The position numbers were made by a program, and so were the translations under genes. Positions 58,547-64,000 of a DNA stretch of 64,000 nt are shown one piece after another. Below the pieces are notes generated by a model. The model was not told the DNA's origin, made no database searches, and saw only the letters and a list, made by a program, of their open reading frames with translations. How positions within the stretch are numbered: the first letter of the stretch is position 1; the number at the start of each line of letters is the position of its first letter. The stretch comes from JAGSPQ01 sp038206395 (lineage in GTDB: Bacteria; Myxococcota; Myxococcia; Myxococcales; Myxococcaceae): the NCBI GenBank assembly GCA_038206395.1, contig JBBRAX010000010.1, positions 92,194 to 156,193 on the forward strand, given 5' to 3'.

Positions 58547-59890
58547 TTACGCCTCGTGGCCGTGCTCGGCCCACCACTTCTGACCCGACTCGGGCAACAG
58601 GTAGAGCGGGTCGTAGTACTCGTACTTGCGATCCAGTGCGTCCGCCTCGTCCTCGATGCCCGTGCGGTAGTTCTTCGTCCAGTAGCTGATGCCCTTCTCG
58701 CGGTCGTACTCTGCGACCTGGTGCACCCACCGCTTCCCGACGAAAGGCACGTCACACACGATGCGCGGCGTCGCGAAGCCCGGCATGTAACCCATGATGT
58801 CGTGCTGCAGCTTCTGCGCTTCCGCGACGCTCAACCGCCAGTGCTCGGCGTTGGGGATCATGTCGCACATGTAGAAGTAGTACGGCAGGATCCGCGCGTG
58901 ATCGAGCAGCATGAAGGACAGCTCGAGCAGGTCCTTCGACGTCGAGTTCACCCCGCGCAGCAGCACGCCCTGGTTGCGCACGTCGCGGAACCCGAGCTCG
59001 AGAATCTTCTTCGCCGCCCGCCCCAGCAGCGGCGTCACCTGGTTCGCGTTGTTGACGTGCGTGTGCAGCGCAAGGTCGACGTTCCTTTCGAAAGCCTTCT
59101 TCGACAACCGGTCGAACGCCTTCAGCACCGAGTCCTGCAGGAAGTGCTGGGGGATGCCCATCAGCCCCTTCGACGCCAGGCGGATGTCGCGAATGTTGGG
59201 GATGTCCATCAGCGCACTGACGAAAGCCTCGAGCTGCGCGATCGGCACGTTCGCCACGTCGCCGCCTGACACCACCACGTCACGCACCTGCGGGGTCTTC
59301 TTCAGGTACTCGAGAATCTGCTGGTGGCGGTCGGGCTGCGGCGTGTGGAACTTCAGCTTGTCGACCTGCGGCACGCTGTTGCCCACCAGATCCATGCGCG
59401 TGCAGTGGCCGCAGTACTGGGGGCACGTCGACAGCAGTTCGGCCAGCACCTTCGTCGGGTACCGGTGCGTCAGGCCTTCGACCTTCCACATCTCGGCTTC
59501 GTGCAGCGAGTCGCGCGACGAGCGCGGGTGGTTCGGGAAGTCCGTACGGCGATCATCGAACGCGGGCAGCATGTACCTGCGCAGCGGGTCACCCCACAGA
59601 TCCTCGAACTTCATCGTGTTGATCATGTGCGGCGTGATCAACATCGACATCGTCGCCCGCTCGCGCAGGTCGCGATCCATGCTCTCGGCCAGCGTGTCGG
59701 GCAACAGCGCGCCCAGCGCGGCCTTCAACTCTTTGAGGTTCTTGACGGTGTGCTTGCGCTGCCACAGCGCGCTTTCCCAGTCGGCAACGCTCACCCCCTT
59801 GTATCCGGGGATCCGGTTCCAGTCGGGCTCGACGAATTCACGGGTGAGCGGATACCGAAACGGCTGTTGAGCGGGCGGGGGGTTCACCAT
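58547..59890 (-). CDS. KamA-family radical SAM protein lacking PGGGGK
   Basis: 447 residues. Radical SAM Cys C156, C160 and C163 in CPQYCGHC, then VVSGGDVANVP. The N-terminal 100 residues (DWNRIPGYKGVSVADWESALWQRK) fit KamA-like enzymes. The place of PGGGGK is taken by VPFVGKRWVHQ, which keeps a Lys but not the Gly run. Therefore PLP use is uncertain. Upstream gene of the tandem pair; three bases separate it from the next. Confidence 0.8.
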   Translation of the reverse strand: MVNPPPAQQPFRYPLTREFVEPDWNRIPGYKGVSVADWESALWQRKHTVKNLKELKAALGALLPDTLAESMDRDLRERATMSMLITPHMINTMKFEDLWGDPLRRYMLPAFDDRRTDFPNHPRSSRDSLHEAEMWKVEGLTHRYPTKVLAELLSTCPQYCGHCTRMDLVGNSVPQVDKLKFHTPQPDRHQQILEYLKKTPQVRDVVVSGGDVANVPIAQLEAFVSALMDIPNIRDIRLASKGLMGIPQHFLQDSVLKAFDRLSKKAFERNVDLALHTHVNNANQVTPLLGRAAKKILELGFRDVRNQGVLLRGVNSTSKDLLELSFMLLDHARILPYYFYMCDMIPNAEHWRLSVAEAQKLQHDIMGYMPGFATPRIVCDVPFVGKRWVHQVAEYDREKGISYWTKNYRTGIEDEADALDRKYEYYDPLYLLPESGQKWWAEHGHEA

Positions 59891-59920
59891 GCCCCGCTCT
59901 ATAACCGAAACGCGCTGCCC

Positions 59921-63049
<3,129 letters not shown>

Positions 63050-63186
63050 TTCTGAGCAGGGCGCGGTATCGGAAAAGCCTTAGCCGTTCCGCATGCTTGG
63101 GAATCAAAGTAGCGGGCAGCTTAGTGCGAACCCGTCGGCCAAGGCAACGCACGAATCAAAGCAAAAGTTCCCTAGCACCAAAAGCG

Positions 63187-63221
63187 AAAACCCCGACCGC
63201 CATCAGGCGATCGGGGTTTTC
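63187..63221 (-). terminator. Terminator of the rRNA operon
   Basis: CCCCGA and TCGGGG, then CGCC and GGCG around ATCA with one mismatch, flanked by AAAA on one side and TTTT on the other. The stem can end transcription in both directions; on the minus strand it follows the 5S gene by 12 bases. Confidence 0.88.
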
Positions 63222-63233
63222 TAACAAAAAAGA

Positions 63234-63349
<116 letters not shown>

Positions 63350-63512
63350 AAACTGTCAAAAGTCACATACGAAGGGAGAAATTCAACTTCAAGCTGTATC
63401 AAAAGTTCTCGGGGCCGCGTTCGCAAAGGAACGCAGGGCCTCGGCCTCAACCTCGACACTCCTGGCCTGATTTGCAGACATTGCTGTCTTGCATTTCAAG
63501 TCTTCAAGAGAC

Positions 63513-64000
<488 letters not shown>

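Overview
The window is GC-rich, densely coded bacterial chromosome and looks like a member of the Myxococcota. The grounds are an rpsU-yqeY-dnaG-rpoD string with a 715-residue lysine-rich housekeeping sigma factor, a PEGA-repeat Ser/Thr kinase, a TPR protein built like the output half of myxobacterial kinases, MopE-type repeat proteins, and about thirteen predicted lipoproteins. No species can be named from the sequence alone. Stop codons of convergent genes often abut or overlap, and many operons are coupled by ATGA/TGATG overlaps.

Layout. 0-6.4 kb: the end of an outer-surface protein, a small helical protein, a polytopic membrane protein, a TrmJ-like tRNA methyltransferase, a large lipoprotein carrying only part of a PHP hydrolase domain, and a PARG-like macrodomain protein. 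6.5-11.2 kb: the macromolecular-synthesis cluster rpsU-yqeY-dnaG-rpoD. 11.2-12.8 kb: two lipoproteins and an alkyltransferase-like DNA-binding protein. 12.8-17.5 kb: a tightly coupled operon (type III PKS, ICMT-type methyltransferase, ACP, fatty acyl-AMP ligase, FAD oxidoreductase), probably making a methylated and oxidised long-chain alkylresorcinol, alkylpyrone or quinone.

17.6-25.0 kb: a 7.35-kb integrative element in a tRNA-Ile2(CAT) gene, bounded by perfect 47-bp repeats. It carries a tyrosine recombinase with a zinc-ribbon insertion, two XRE and two AlpA-like regulators, a DUF3987 replication-type protein, a DUF5681-like protein, three lipoproteins and an unknown gene. Its integrase frame runs through the att core; if the element excised, it would join in frame to a helix-turn-helix domain at the other end.

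25.1-35.5 kb: a thioredoxin-like protein, an AHSA1 protein, a lone prepilin, a kinase-less TPR protein and a thioester alpha-2-macroglobulin. 35.5-47.8 kb: surface genes (lipoprotein, two tandem MopE/beta-helix lipoproteins, a VIT-VWA protein) and a GT-C-like membrane protein. 47.8-55.9 kb: a YceI protein, then queA-tgt and yajC-secD-secF, with a small lipoprotein gene on the opposite strand between tgt and yajC, and a SpoIID-domain protein. 55.9-63.0 kb: three small envelope proteins, two tandem KamA-like radical SAM enzymes and the PEGA kinase. The right edge is the end of an rRNA operon on the minus strand (partial 23S, 5S, terminator).

No CRISPR array or insertion sequence was seen. No gene-free stretch longer than 300 bases exists in the window.
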